The position numbers and the translations under genes were made by a program. The notes below the pieces were generated by a model, which was given only the letters and a program-made list of their open reading frames with translations, was not told where the DNA came from and ran no database searches. 64,000 nt of DNA from the NCBI GenBank assembly GCA_014656175.1, contig BNBX01000002.1:248001-312000 (forward strand), read 5' to 3'. How positions within the stretch are numbered: position 1 is the stretch's first letter; each line of letters opens with the position of its first letter. This DNA comes from Streptomyces werraensis. GTDB lineage: Bacteria > Actinomycetota > Actinomycetes > Streptomycetales > Streptomycetaceae. Of this stretch, positions 43,952-53,900 are shown in pieces.

Positions 43952-44940
43952 CCCACGCCCCCTGGCGCCCCATGGCACGGCTCACGGCGCGCCGCGCGCT
44001 GTACGCCGTGCCGGTGCTCCTCGTCGTCACGTTCGGGGTGTTCGCCGTCGCCGCGGCGTCCCCGTTCGACCCCGTGAAGGCGTACGCGGGCACCGCAGCG
44101 CTCGGCGCCGACCAGGAGACCCTGGACCGGCTGCGGGACAACCTCGGTGTGGACCGGCCGTTCACCGCCCGCTGGTGGGACTGGCTGACCTCCGCCCTCG
44201 GCGGCGACCTCGGCCAGTCGGCGGTGATGCGCCAGCCGGTGGCCGAGGTCATCGGCGAACGGCTGCTGTGGTCCACGCTGTTGTGCGCCGTCGCGTTCGC
44301 CGCGGCCGTGCTGCTCGGCACGGTCCTCGGCGTGCTCGCGGCCCGCCGCCCCGGCTCCCTCGTGGACCGCGCGGTCACCTCCGCCGCGTACGTGCTGGAG
44401 GCCGCGCCGGTCTTCTGGATCGCGCTGCTCGCGGTGTGGCTGTTCGCCCTCCAGCTGGACGTCCTCCCGGCGGGCGGCCTCACCGACACCGGCAGCGACC
44501 GTGTCACCTTCGGCGGCCTGATCGAGCACCTGGTCCTCCCCGCCGGTGTCCTCGCCGTCTCCCAACTGCCCTGGTTCACGCTCTACGTCCGCCAGGGCGT
44601 CGGCGACGCGCTCGCGGAGGACCCCGTCCGCGGGGCGCGGGCGCGCGGCCTGAGCGAACGCACCGTGCTGCTCGGCCACGCCCTGCGCTCCGGGCTGCTG
44701 CCGGTGCTCACCCTCATCGGCTCCCGCGTGCCGGAACTCATCACCGGGGCGCTCCTGGTGGAGACCGTCTTCAGCTGGCCCGGCATCGCCTCGGCCACGG
44801 TGGAGGCGGCCACGGCGGTCGACTTCCCGCTGCTCGCCGCGCTCACCACGCTCGCCACCGCCGCGGTCCTCGCCGGCAACCTGCTCGCCGACCTGCTCTA
44901 CGGGCTGATCGACCCGAGGGTGAAGCTGGAGGAGATGTGA
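43948..44940 (+). CDS. nikB: Nickel/peptide-type ABC permease B
   Basis: A 330-residue permease of the DppB/NikB class: N-terminal span ALYAVPVLLVVTFGVFAVA, a periplasmic domain to about residue 100, then five spans. The EAA-like loop ARARGLSERTVLLGHALRSGLLPV lies at about residues 229-252. It pairs with the next gene to form the channel. ATG overlaps the nikA stop, and the stop overlaps the nikC GTG. Confidence 0.87.
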   Translation: MTHAPWRPMARLTARRALYAVPVLLVVTFGVFAVAAASPFDPVKAYAGTAALGADQETLDRLRDNLGVDRPFTARWWDWLTSALGGDLGQSAVMRQPVAEVIGERLLWSTLLCAVAFAAAVLLGTVLGVLAARRPGSLVDRAVTSAAYVLEAAPVFWIALLAVWLFALQLDVLPAGGLTDTGSDRVTFGGLIEHLVLPAGVLAVSQLPWFTLYVRQGVGDALAEDPVRGARARGLSERTVLLGHALRSGLLPVLTLIGSRVPELITGALLVETVFSWPGIASATVEAATAVDFPLLAALTTLATAAVLAGNLLADLLYGLIDPRVKLEEM

Positions 44941-45827
44941 CGACCGACGCCGACACGGCGGACGTGAGGCCGGCCTGGCGCGCGCACGGGACCTCCCGCC
45001 GCTCCACGCACGTCCTGCGGTTGCGCGCCTGCGCCGCCCTGGTCACCGTGACCGTGCTGGCGGTGCTGCTCGTCCCGCCGCTGGTCCAGCTCGACCAGCA
45101 GGCTGTCGACCTGGCCGCCAAGCTCGAACCGCCCAGCTGGGCGCACCCGTTCGGCACCGACGACGTGGGCCGCGACCTGCTGCTGCGCTGCGTCTACGGG
45201 CTGCGGGTGTCGCTGCTGGTGGGCGTGGTGGCCGCACTCACGGCCACGGTCATCGGCACGGCGGTGGGGGCCGCCGCCGGCGCCCTGGGCGGCTGGGCCG
45301 ACCGCCTGGTGATGCGCCTGGTCGACACCCTGTCCTCCGTGCCGCACCTGCTGCTCGGCATCTTCATCGTGGCCATGTTCCGTCCGGGCGTCTGGCCGGT
45401 GGTGATCTCCGTCGCCCTCACCCACTGGCTGTCCACCGCGCGCATCGTCCGCGCGGAGGTGCTGTCGCTGCGGTCCCGGCCCTTCATCGACGCGGCCGTC
45501 TCCGGCGGGGCGTCGCGGTGGCGGGTCACGGTACGCCACCTGCTGCCGGGCGTGCTGCCGCAGGCCGGTCTCGCCGCCGTCCTGATGGTCCCGCACGCCA
45601 TGTGGCACGAGTCGGCCCTGTCCTTCCTCGGCCTGGGCCTGCCCACCCACACCGCGAGCCTCGGCACGCTGATCCAGGGCGCCCGAGGCTCCCTCCTCGC
45701 CGGCCAGTGGTGGCCCACCCTCTTCCCCGGCCTGTTCCTGATCGTCCCCACCCTCGCGGTCGCCGGCCTGGCCGGTGCCTGGCGCGAACGGATCAACCCC
45801 CGCCGCCGATCGGAGCTGATGCTGTGA
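44937..45827 (+). CDS. nikC: Nickel/peptide-type ABC permease C
   Basis: A 296-residue permease of the DppC/NikC class with a 30-residue cytoplasmic N-terminus and about six spans. HPFGTDDVGRDLLLRCVYGLRVSLLVG is the strongly conserved family block before the second span, and the EAA loop is FIDAAVSGGASRWRVTVRHLLPG. The GTG start at 44937 and the stop overlap both neighbours by 4 bp, enforcing stoichiometric translation. Confidence 0.88.
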   Translation: MTTDADTADVRPAWRAHGTSRRSTHVLRLRACAALVTVTVLAVLLVPPLVQLDQQAVDLAAKLEPPSWAHPFGTDDVGRDLLLRCVYGLRVSLLVGVVAALTATVIGTAVGAAAGALGGWADRLVMRLVDTLSSVPHLLLGIFIVAMFRPGVWPVVISVALTHWLSTARIVRAEVLSLRSRPFIDAAVSGGASRWRVTVRHLLPGVLPQAGLAAVLMVPHAMWHESALSFLGLGLPTHTASLGTLIQGARGSLLAGQWWPTLFPGLFLIVPTLAVAGLAGAWRERINPRRRSELML

Positions 45828-46816
45828 CGCCCGCGCCCCTGCTTGCGGTACGCGACCTGTCCGTCCGCTTCCTGCTCCCCGGAGGGCGCCGCGTCGACGC
45901 CGTGTCGGACGCGTCGTTCGACGTGGCGCCGGGGGAGTGCCTCGCGCTCGTCGGGGAGAGCGGGTGCGGCAAGTCCGTGCTGGCGTCCGCCCTGCTCGGT
46001 CTCCTCCCGGCCAACGCCCGCACCGCCGGCCACGCCCACCTGGGCGACCTCGACCTGCTCACGGCGGACGAACGCACCCTCGCCCGCACCGTACGCGGCC
46101 GCCGTGTCGGCCTGGTCCCGCAGTCACCGGCGGCCCACCTCACCCCCGTGCGCACGATCCGCTCGCACATCGAGGAGACGGTCGCCCGCCTCACCGGCGT
46201 CCGCGGCCGTGCCGCCCGCCGCAAGGCGGCCGAACAGGCGTCGCTGCGCGCCGAGTTCCCCCTGGACCACCTCGACCGGCACCCGCACGAACTGTCCGGC
46301 GGGCTGGCCCAGCGCGCCGTGACCGCCCTCGCGCTGATCGGCGGCGCCCCGCTGCTGCTCGCGGACGAACCGACCACCGGCCTGGACCGCGACCTGGTGG
46401 ACCGCACGGTCGACGAACTGCGCCGGCACGTGGACGACGGTCACGCCCTGTTGATGATCACGCACGACCTGGCGGCCGCCGAGCGCATCGCCGACCGTGT
46501 CGCGGTCATGTACGCGGGCCGCATCGTCGAACTCACGGACGCGGCCGCCTTCTTCGGCTCCCCGGGTCCTCGCCACCCCTACAGCCGGGGCCTGCTGGAG
46601 GCGCTCCCCGAGCGATCTTTCACGCCTGTCCCGGGTCTGCCCCCGGAGCTGGGCAGCCTCCCCGACGGCTGCGCCTTCGCCCCCCGCTGCGACCGCGCGA
46701 CGGACGCCTGCGGCGCGCTCCCGCCGTTCGCGGACTCCGTCGCCTGCCACCACCCGGTGACGGCCCCCGCCGACGCCTCTCACGCGACCCGCACCCCGGA
46801 GGACACCCGTGCTTGA
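45824..46816 (+). CDS. nikD: Nickel/peptide-type ABC ATPase D
   Basis: A 330-residue ATPase. Walker A GESGCGKS, signature LSGGLAQRA, Walker B LLADEPTTGLD and H-loop MITHDLAAAE are intact. The C-terminal extension with FAPRCDRATDACG and a CHHP ending is the oligopeptide/nickel-type C-terminal domain, whose cysteines in relatives bind an iron-sulfur cluster. GTG 45824 overlaps nikC, and the C-terminal Thr/Pro/Asp tail overlaps the next start by 8 bp. Confidence 0.9.
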   Translation: MTPAPLLAVRDLSVRFLLPGGRRVDAVSDASFDVAPGECLALVGESGCGKSVLASALLGLLPANARTAGHAHLGDLDLLTADERTLARTVRGRRVGLVPQSPAAHLTPVRTIRSHIEETVARLTGVRGRAARRKAAEQASLRAEFPLDHLDRHPHELSGGLAQRAVTALALIGGAPLLLADEPTTGLDRDLVDRTVDELRRHVDDGHALLMITHDLAAAERIADRVAVMYAGRIVELTDAAAFFGSPGPRHPYSRGLLEALPERSFTPVPGLPPELGSLPDGCAFAPRCDRATDACGALPPFADSVACHHPVTAPADASHATRTPEDTRA

Positions 46817-47468
46817 GCTGCGCGCCGTCACCGCCGGCTACGACCGCCGCGCCCCCGTCGTCCGCGACGCGCACCTCACCGTCACCCCGGGCGAGGCGGT
46901 GGGCCTGCTCGGCCCGAGCGGCTGCGGAAAGTCGACCCTCGCCCGGGTCGCCGCGCTGCTGCACCGGCCGGACGCCGGGGAGGTCGTCCTCGACGGCACA
47001 CCCGTCCGCGGCTTCCGGCACCGCGCCCCCCGCGAGCAGCGCACCGCGATCGGCGTGGTCTTCCAGCAGCCCCGCCTCGCCGCCGACCCCCGGCTGCGCC
47101 TCGCCGACCTGATCGCGGAACCCCTGCGGGCCACGGGCCGGCGCGCATCGGCCGCCGAGCGCGTACGGGAGCTGGCCGACACCGTGGGCCTCACCCCGGA
47201 CCTGCTCGGCCGCCGCCCGCACGAGGTGAGCGACGGCCAGCTGCAACGGGCCTGCCTCGCCCGGGCGTTGTCCCTGGAGCCCCGCTGGCTGGTGTGCGAC
47301 GAGATGACGGCGATGCTCGACGCGTCGACCACGGCCGCACTGGTGCGGGTCGTGGAGGACTACCGGGCGTCGACGGGCGCGGGCCTGCTGTCGGTCGGCC
47401 ACGACCGCACCCTGCTGAACCGCTGGTGCGACCGCACGCTCCCCTGGGAGGCGGTGACCGCGGGCTGA
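46809..47468 (+). CDS. nikE: Nickel/peptide-type ABC ATPase E, degenerate signature
   Basis: A 219-residue second ATPase, shorter than its partner because it lacks the C-terminal dipeptide/nickel extension. Walker A GPSGCGKST is canonical. The signature reads VSDGQLQRA in place of LSGGQ, and Walker B WLVCDEMTAMLD keeps the Asp-Glu pair. H-loop SVGHD is present. One signature changed in a heterodimer usually leaves one of the two ATP sites with reduced hydrolysis. GTG at 46809. It ends the operon, 37 bp from the convergent lipoprotein gene. Confidence 0.87.
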   Translation: MLELRAVTAGYDRRAPVVRDAHLTVTPGEAVGLLGPSGCGKSTLARVAALLHRPDAGEVVLDGTPVRGFRHRAPREQRTAIGVVFQQPRLAADPRLRLADLIAEPLRATGRRASAAERVRELADTVGLTPDLLGRRPHEVSDGQLQRACLARALSLEPRWLVCDEMTAMLDASTTAALVRVVEDYRASTGAGLLSVGHDRTLLNRWCDRTLPWEAVTAG

Positions 47469-47505
47469 GGCCCGGGCGGCCAGGAACCGCCTCCCGGAGA
47501 CCGGG

Positions 47506-48618
47506 TCACCACATCTGGGCGTCGCCCGCGGGGTCCCCCTCCTCGAGCGGGACGTCCCCGAACTCCTCGTCGGCGGCGGCCCCGCCGAAGGCGCCGGAGA
47601 GCATGCTGGTCATCAGTTCCTCGATGTTCAGCTCGGTCGCCCCGGCGGGCGCCTCGGGCTTGTCGCCCTCGCTCACGCGCAGCACCAGCGCGAGCTTCTT
47701 GGGCTTCGCCTTCTCCGCCAGCTTCGCGAGGTCGACGGACACCTCGGTCAGCTCGCCGTTCTTCAGCGTGAAGTCGGCGCTGACCTTCTTGTTGGGGGCG
47801 TCGGCGAAGTCCTTGGCGGTGGGCAGCTCCTCGCCGCCCGGCAGCTCGTTCTGCAGCGGCTTCAGCGCACCGAACAGCTCGGTCACCAGCGTGCGGAACG
47901 GCGCGGTCGCCTTGATGTGCTCGGTGCCGTCCGAGCCGCCGGAGGTGGTGAAGTCGACCTCCTCGGCGATGACCTTCTTCAGCGCGTCCGTCAGCTTCTT
48001 CTGCGTCTTGGCGTCGAGGCTGGGCTCCGCGGACGGCTCCTCGGTCCCGAAGCCCTCCGCACCCGACATGTTCTTGCCGGCCTTCTCCATCTCCTTCATG
48101 GAGAGCTTGATCCACCCGCCTTCGAGGAGCTTCTTGAACGCCCCCGCCTCCGGCGGCAGTTCACCGGCCGACGGCAGCGGGCTGCCCGACATCTCGCCGA
48201 GCGCCGCGGCGTCGACACGGGCGTAGATCCAGTCCCCGACCAGCCGGTACTCGAGGAGGGCGCCGTCCGGACCGCTGACCTTCATCGCCATCGCCGTGAA
48301 GTCCTTCTCCCCGGACTCCTCGATCGGCTTCTTCGAGTGCATGGAGACGCTGATCGTCGCCTCGCTGAGCAGCTCGGCGATCTCGGGGGTCATCTCCTCG
48401 CCCGGCTCCGACGCCTCGGCGTCCAGCGCCATCAGCGACTTCGCGTCGGTGTCGAGGTTCAGCTCGAAGGCGACCGAACGCTCCTTGCCGAGCTTCTCGA
48501 AGGCGTTGTCCAGCTTCTGTCCGGCGGACAGGTTCTCCACGGTGCCGCAGGCGGCGGTGCCGGCGAGCACCATGCCGGCGACGGCGGTGGTGGTCAGGGT
48601 CTTGCGCAGCGCGAAAAT
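47506..48618 (-). CDS. LppX/LprG-like lipoprotein with probable non-canonical start
   Basis: A secreted acidic lipoprotein of about 370 residues ending DAQMW. The lipobox is LAGTAAC. The first standard start is ATG 48573, but this would give a signal peptide of only eight residues and has no ribosome binding site. Upstream, the frame is open to 48651 with no ATG, GTG or TTG, yet AAGGAG at 48630-48625 lies six bases before ATT at 48618, and translation from there gives ALRKTLTTTAVAGMVLAGTAAC, a normal lipoprotein leader. CTG at 48609 is an alternative. The mature part (about 340 residues) has LolA/LprG-like beta-rich segments (YRLVGDWIYARVDAAAL, WIKLSMKEMEKAG) and Lys/Glu-rich helices. The ligand is unknown. 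Confidence 0.8.
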   Translation of the reverse strand: MFALRKTLTTTAVAGMVLAGTAACGTVENLSAGQKLDNAFEKLGKERSVAFELNLDTDAKSLMALDAEASEPGEEMTPEIAELLSEATISVSMHSKKPIEESGEKDFTAMAMKVSGPDGALLEYRLVGDWIYARVDAAALGEMSGSPLPSAGELPPEAGAFKKLLEGGWIKLSMKEMEKAGKNMSGAEGFGTEEPSAEPSLDAKTQKKLTDALKKVIAEEVDFTTSGGSDGTEHIKATAPFRTLVTELFGALKPLQNELPGGEELPTAKDFADAPNKKVSADFTLKNGELTEVSVDLAKLAEKAKPKKLALVLRVSEGDKPEAPAGATELNIEELMTSMLSGAFGGAAADEEFGDVPLEEGDPAGDAQMW

Positions 48619-48772
48619 GACGATCTCCTTGTCAAGCGACCGGTCCGGTCGTCATGTCAGACGACCGACCAACTCGAACGGTTGTATGGCAAAAGCAAGT
48701 TCAGCGGAGAAATGGCGCACGGAAGCGGCCCGCGCGCGACTCACCGGCCCGCACGCCGGGAAGAACCGGACC

Positions 48773-49282
48773 ATGTCCACTCACACCACTGCCGCCGGAG
48801 GGGTCCAGGTCTGTTCCCTCAAACGGGACACCCCGCAGACCGTCCCGGCGAACAGTCCCTACACGGTCGTCCGGTTCCCCTTCGGATCCGCCGAGTCCAG
48901 CGACGCCTTCGCCATGCACCAGGTCAACCAGCCGGACGGCTACGTGATCACCAACTGGGACTCCGACCCCCGTTCCGGCCTGATATGGCCCAGCGTGGCG
49001 GGCTGGGGCACCCTCTACGCGATGATCCAGTGGGAGGCCGGCAACTACGCCGAACTCCGCGACCAGTTCGTCCGTGACCCCCTCGGTCTCACCCCCAACC
49101 CCGACGACACCACGGCCACGGAACACCGCCCGCCCAGCCCGGGCATGCAGTGCTGGACCAAGAGCTGGGGCATCTTCGTCGACCCGTCCGTCCCCCTCGC
49201 GGTGCGGGCCACCCACGACGACAGCGTGGCCCGCAGAATCGTGCTGGCGGAGTTCAAGCTGGTGATTCACGAGGCGGCGTGA
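48773..49282 (+). CDS. Hypothetical soluble protein
   Basis: A 169-residue protein I do not recognise. It has no signal peptide or membrane span. The middle is rich in aromatic residues (VITNWDSD, LIWPSVAGWGTLYAMIQWEAGNYAELRDQF), followed by a Pro-rich loop and a beta-like C-terminus (WGIFVDPSVPLAVRATHDDSVARRIVLAEFKLVIHEAA). GC3-biased codons through the whole frame support coding. ATG at 48773 follows GGAAGAA, and the longer upstream open frame is antisense to the lipoprotein gene. It is divergent from the lipoprotein. Confidence 0.6.
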   Translation: MSTHTTAAGGVQVCSLKRDTPQTVPANSPYTVVRFPFGSAESSDAFAMHQVNQPDGYVITNWDSDPRSGLIWPSVAGWGTLYAMIQWEAGNYAELRDQFVRDPLGLTPNPDDTTATEHRPPSPGMQCWTKSWGIFVDPSVPLAVRATHDDSVARRIVLAEFKLVIHEAA

Positions 49283-49311
49283 GCAGGTGACCCCGGCCGC
49301 ACGCCCCGGGG

Positions 49312-49645
49312 TCACCGCCACGGCTTCCCGGCGCCGACGGTGACGCAGGAGAAGACCTCGCCCTCCCCGGGCACGCGGCTCCAGGACCGGGTGGTCAGCT
49401 CCGGCAGGACGCTCTCGGCCAGGGCCTGCCGGGGAAGGGAGAGGCCGAACCCCTCCTCCGGAGCGGCCCAGCAGGCGGCGCTCCGCGTCGGCAGCCTCGG
49501 CCTCGGACGCCGGCGGGGCCGCGAGCGCCGGACCGGCGAGGGTCGTGTCCCCCTCCGCCAGTTCCACGGCCTCGTCCTCGCTCGGCACCCGCTCGTCCTG
49601 CCAACGACGCGGGAGCGCCCCCCGGTCGAACTCCTCGCTGTCCAT
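49312..49645 (-). pseudogene. Frameshifted small gene
   Basis: One coding signal is split over two frames. From ATG 49645 the product runs MDSEEFDRGALPRRWQDERV ... AEAADAERRLL, and from about 49480 the coding signature continues one frame over as APEEGFGLSLPRQAL ... EGEVFSCVTVGAGKPWR to a stop at 49312. The shift lies at about 49460-49485 near GGAGGAGGGG. A restored protein would be about 110 residues, acidic at the N-terminus. I do not recognise the family. It could be a real pseudogene, a sequencing error in a G-rich run, or programmed frameshifting. Confidence 0.6.
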
Positions 49646-49781
49646 GCGCCGATGGTGGCAGCCACCACTGACAACGCTGCTTCCTTGGTCCCGTCGGGCG
49701 GGGCCGACCGTGGACGAAAGTCGCCCGGCTGCCGACTTCCGCCGGATACCTCCGCAGGGAGTCCGCGGATGAACTGGACGC

Positions 49782-50930
49782 ATGCCGACCCGAACGTCCG
49801 AGCCGACCGCCGTCACCGCCCGTGCCCTCGCGCCCGATCTGGCGCGGGGCTTCATGCTCCTGTTCATCGCGCTGGCCAACTCCCACTACTTCCTGTCCGG
49901 CCGCCCGGTGCTCGGCGGCCATCCGCAGGAAGGCTCGTCCCTCGACTCGGCCGTCACCTGGCTGATCGCGACCTTCGTGGACGGCCGCGCCTTCCCGATG
50001 TTCGGTCTGCTCTTCGGCTACGGCGTCGCCCACATGGTGCGCCGCCGGACCGACGCCGGCCCGCGCGCGGTGCGGCGGCTGCTGTGGCGGCGCGCCCTGG
50101 CCCTGGTCGTCATCGGCACCCTGCACGGCCTGCTGCTCTACGCGGGCGACATCCTGACCGCGTACGGCGTCCTGCTGTTCCTGGGCGCGTGGACGGTCCG
50201 CTGGAAGGACGGCTGGCTGCTGGCGGCCGCAGCGCTCTTCTTCGTGCTCTGCGCCCTGCCCGGCGACGACTCGCTGAGCATCAGCACGGACCCGCCGGAC
50301 GCCGCGCTGCTCCCGCCGGACGTCGCGACGGCGGTTGTCGAGCGCGCGCAGATGACGCCCTGGATCGCGCTGCTCGGACCGCTTGGCTTCCTGTGCCCTT
50401 TCCTGCTCGGCCTGTGGGCGGGACGCCGCCGCATCCTCGAACGGCCCGAGGGGTGCGGCACGTTGCTACGGGTGACGGCGTCCGTGGGCATCGGCGCGGC
50501 CGTGCTGGGCGCTCAGCCGGTGTCCCTGATGCTCGCCGGGATCACGCCGGTGCCGGACCGTCCGGCCCTGGAACTGATCGGCCCTCTGCACGACGCGACA
50601 GGCGTCCTCGGCGGCCTCGGCTACGCGGCGGCGGTGACGCTGCTGGCGCACCGGCTCGGGAACCGGCGCGGAAAGGTGGTGGAGGCCGTCGCGGCGACGG
50701 GCCGGCGGTCGATGACCTGCTACCTGGCGCAGTCGGTGGTCTGGACGCTGGTCTTCACGCCGTTTCTTCTGGACCTGTCCGCGGACCTGACGGTCACCTC
50801 CACGGCGGTCCTCGCCCTCGCGACGTGGACCGCGACCGTCCTCCTCGCCCGCCATCTCCACCTCAGGGGCCGCCGGGGTCCGTTCGAGGTGCTGGTCAGG
50901 CGGGTGACGTATGGACGACGACGCGTCTGA
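49782..50930 (+). CDS. DUF418-family membrane protein
   Basis: A 382-residue multi-span protein. ALAPDLARGFMLLFIALANS and the region FPMFGLLFGYGVAHMVRRR are features of DUF418 proteins, predicted transporters or acyltransferase-like membrane enzymes. The C-terminal part (GRRSMTCYLAQSVVW and several spans) is the DUF418 domain proper. About eight to ten spans are predicted. No strong ribosome site precedes ATG 49782, and the next in-frame starts are far downstream. It converges on the NACHT cassette with 10 bp between stops. Confidence 0.85.
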   Translation: MPTRTSEPTAVTARALAPDLARGFMLLFIALANSHYFLSGRPVLGGHPQEGSSLDSAVTWLIATFVDGRAFPMFGLLFGYGVAHMVRRRTDAGPRAVRRLLWRRALALVVIGTLHGLLLYAGDILTAYGVLLFLGAWTVRWKDGWLLAAAALFFVLCALPGDDSLSISTDPPDAALLPPDVATAVVERAQMTPWIALLGPLGFLCPFLLGLWAGRRRILERPEGCGTLLRVTASVGIGAAVLGAQPVSLMLAGITPVPDRPALELIGPLHDATGVLGGLGYAAAVTLLAHRLGNRRGKVVEAVAATGRRSMTCYLAQSVVWTLVFTPFLLDLSADLTVTSTAVLALATWTATVLLARHLHLRGRRGPFEVLVRRVTYGRRRV

Positions 50931-50940
50931 CCGGGCAGGG

Positions 50941-53900
50941 TCAGTCGACGAGAACGATCTCGTCGGCGCCCGTCTGCGCGTACATGTCGTTGATGATCTT
51001 CTGAGCGAGGTCGCGGTGCCCGGAGGGGACTTCGACACGTGCCCACATCAGGTGGGCCTGCTGGGCGCCGGTGTCCTTGTACCGCCAGGCCCAGTACCGT
51101 TTCATGGTCATGCGGTAGCGGCCCTCACCGACCGGGCCGGCCGCGTAGTAGGTGGCGTCGCTGTGCTTCGTCCACGGGGTGGTGGCGTTGTCGGGGACGG
51201 TACGCAGGAACGCGGCCGTCTCGCGGTCGCCGCAGGACGCCCCGCACAGCTCGCTCCGGATCTCCAGCCGCAGGTCGGGGAGCAGGCCGGCCTCGACGGC
51301 CACGGGCACCGCCGTGCACGTGCGAGAGCCCCAGCCACCGGAGGCGGACCGACACTCCAGTTGCCTGGGCGCGCGGAAGACGAAGTGGACGCCGGGCAGC
51401 TCGTAGACGTAGGAACGCTCGTCGTCCCGCCAGGTCGCGCCCTGCACCGAACCGGTGGCCCGGCGGTCGTAGTACGCGAGACGGTTGTCCTCGGCGGGCA
51501 CGGGAGACGGAGGGCCGACCGAGGTGAGCGGCCGGTCGACGGCCCGCACGGTGGCGCCCCGGGTCAAGGGGCCGGGATCCCCCTGGCTGGGACGCAGCCC
51601 GGCGAGATCGGCCCGGCGGAGCGCCTCGCGGACCAGGATCTGGGCGATGTCGGCCACGCGGTCCGCGGAGGCGAACTCCTCGCTGTAGTCGAGATGGATC
51701 ACCGCATTGCCGACCCGTACGCCGACCCTGGCGGTCCTCGACGTCTCGACGCGGTCGTAGGTGCTCGAGCCGCTCCGGACGGACAGGTAGGCCTCGTGGC
51801 CGAGGCCGCCGAGGTCCCGGTGGAAGCCCCACGTCGACCTGCCTTCGTCGGCGTTCGGTGCGGCGGCGCGAAACCGCCCGTAGCGGACGTGGGCCATCTC
51901 GGTCCCGCTGACGCCGACGCCGTCGCCGGAGAGCAGCTCCCAGCTGACGCGGAGGGACACGTCGCGGCTGAACGGCGCCTGCTCTCCCACCGAGCAGGAA
52001 GTGCCGTCCTCGGCGCCCACCAGCGCCGGATCCCGCATCAGACGGGCCACGTCCGCCGTGTCGAGCAGCGCGCAGGCGGTGGGCAGCGAACGGACCGGAC
52101 CCGGCACACGCTCGGCGACCACGGCACCGGAGAGCGTCACCAACTGCCCGGCCGAGACCACGACGGCGAGTCCCCCGGCCACGGCTCGACGAGTCCACAC
52201 GGGCGCGAAGCGGCGGCGGGCGTCCGGCCCGGACGGCACACCGAGGGCGAGACGGTTCCGCAGCTCGACGTGCCGGAACCGGTAGACGCCGCCGGCCTGC
52301 CGCAGCACCCCGCGGGCGTGGGCGTCCTCCAGGAAGGGCAGGAGCCGCCAGGGAAGCCGGCCGGTGGCCCAGAAGTACAGGCGTGCCGTGGTGAACCCGC
52401 CCCACGCGGAGGAGCCGAACGCGAACAGCAGCCAGAACACCGGCGTCGCCACCGCCATCAGCACCCAGTCGCGGGCGGTGACGACGTCTCTGCCGCCCCC
52501 GACGGACTGCCAGGCGAGCAGCAGCACGGGCGGCAGGGGAAGCACATGCCGCAGCGGTGTCGCGTCCGCGCCCAGACGCAGCGGAGCGCACCAGCCCAGC
52601 CCGAGCACGCTGCGCCGGTCCGTTCGCAGCAAGGCGGCCGGGCTGTCCGCCCCGGCCGGATCGGCGCTGCGCCACACATGCCTCAGAATCCGGCGCCCGT
52701 ACCACCACACGACCACGGCGGACAGCCAGAGGTAGAGGAACGCCGAGCCGTCCCGGCGGACGACGGCCGTCACCGTGACGCCGGCCGTGAGGACGGCGAG
52801 AACCGCCAGTGCCCGCTCCGGCCACAGGGCGAACGCGCTCCGGACGTCCCCGCGCCCGGGCCGGTGCAGCCTGCGCGGCGGCTCCTGCCGCCCGGAGGTC
52901 CCCGCGGCTGCCTCCGCCAGGAAAGCCAGCCCGCAGAGGATCGCGTACGCCCCGGCCACGGACGGCAGCGGCGACCACTGCCCCCACCAGGGCAGTCCGA
53001 AGCCGAGGCCGGCCACCGACACACAGCCGGCCACGAGCGCGGGCACGAGAACGAGCGCGGAGACGAACCGGGGCACGGCCCGGTCCAGTCGCCACCAGGC
53101 GAAGTCCTGCTCGTTCGCCGCCTTCATGCGGCTGGCGAGGAAGCCGATCCAGGCGCGGGCCTGCTCGGGCGGCCGGCCGCCGTGCGCGGCCTGGATGTCG
53201 TACGAGGAGCTGTAGACGGCGTCCAGGAACGCGTCGTACAGATGGCTCTCGATGTCGGCGCGGGACCTGAACGCGTCCGGCTCCAGCAGCTCCGAGGGAT
53301 CGGCGTCGCCGCGGGCGTACGCGACCCGGGCCAGCCCCACCATCAGCGGAACGGACAGCACCTGCCTCAGCCGGCGTACCTCGGGCGGCACGGCGGGGGA
53401 GCGGTCGGTGATCCGGTCGAGGACCGGCGTCCAACGGGTGGGTGCCGGGCCCGGGCTGAGATACGCCCGCACGGTCGCGTCGCCGAGCGGGCTGAGGCGG
53501 ATCTCGGTGCGTTCGAAGGCGAGCTGGTCGGGGACGTGCCGGCGGTACTCGGGTTCGCGGCTGGCGAGCACGAAGGGCCGGCGGCCGCGCATGGTCTCGC
53601 CGATCTGGCGGAGGGCGGCGGCCCGCCGGTGCTCGGGGAGCTCGTCGAAACCGTCGAGGACCGGCAGGACCCGGCCGGTGAGGAGGAGATGGAACGCGAC
53701 CTCCACCGGCGGGACCTCGGGCACCAGGGTGCACGCCTCCGGGTGCGCGTCGGCGAGCTGCTCCGCCATCCAGAGCAACAGTCCCTGGTCAGGGTCCCAG
53801 GAGGCCACCGAAACGATCACCGGCACCGGGTCGTCCGAGCCGCGGGCCCGCCGGTGCAGCAGGGCGTGGGCCAGTCGCAGGACGAGGACGGACTTGCCGG

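Noticed and set aside
42359..47468. Annotating the five-gene importer simply as an oligopeptide transporter
   Set aside because: The Nur-box-like site and the adjacent cobalt system favour nickel, though the binding protein alone does not decide it.
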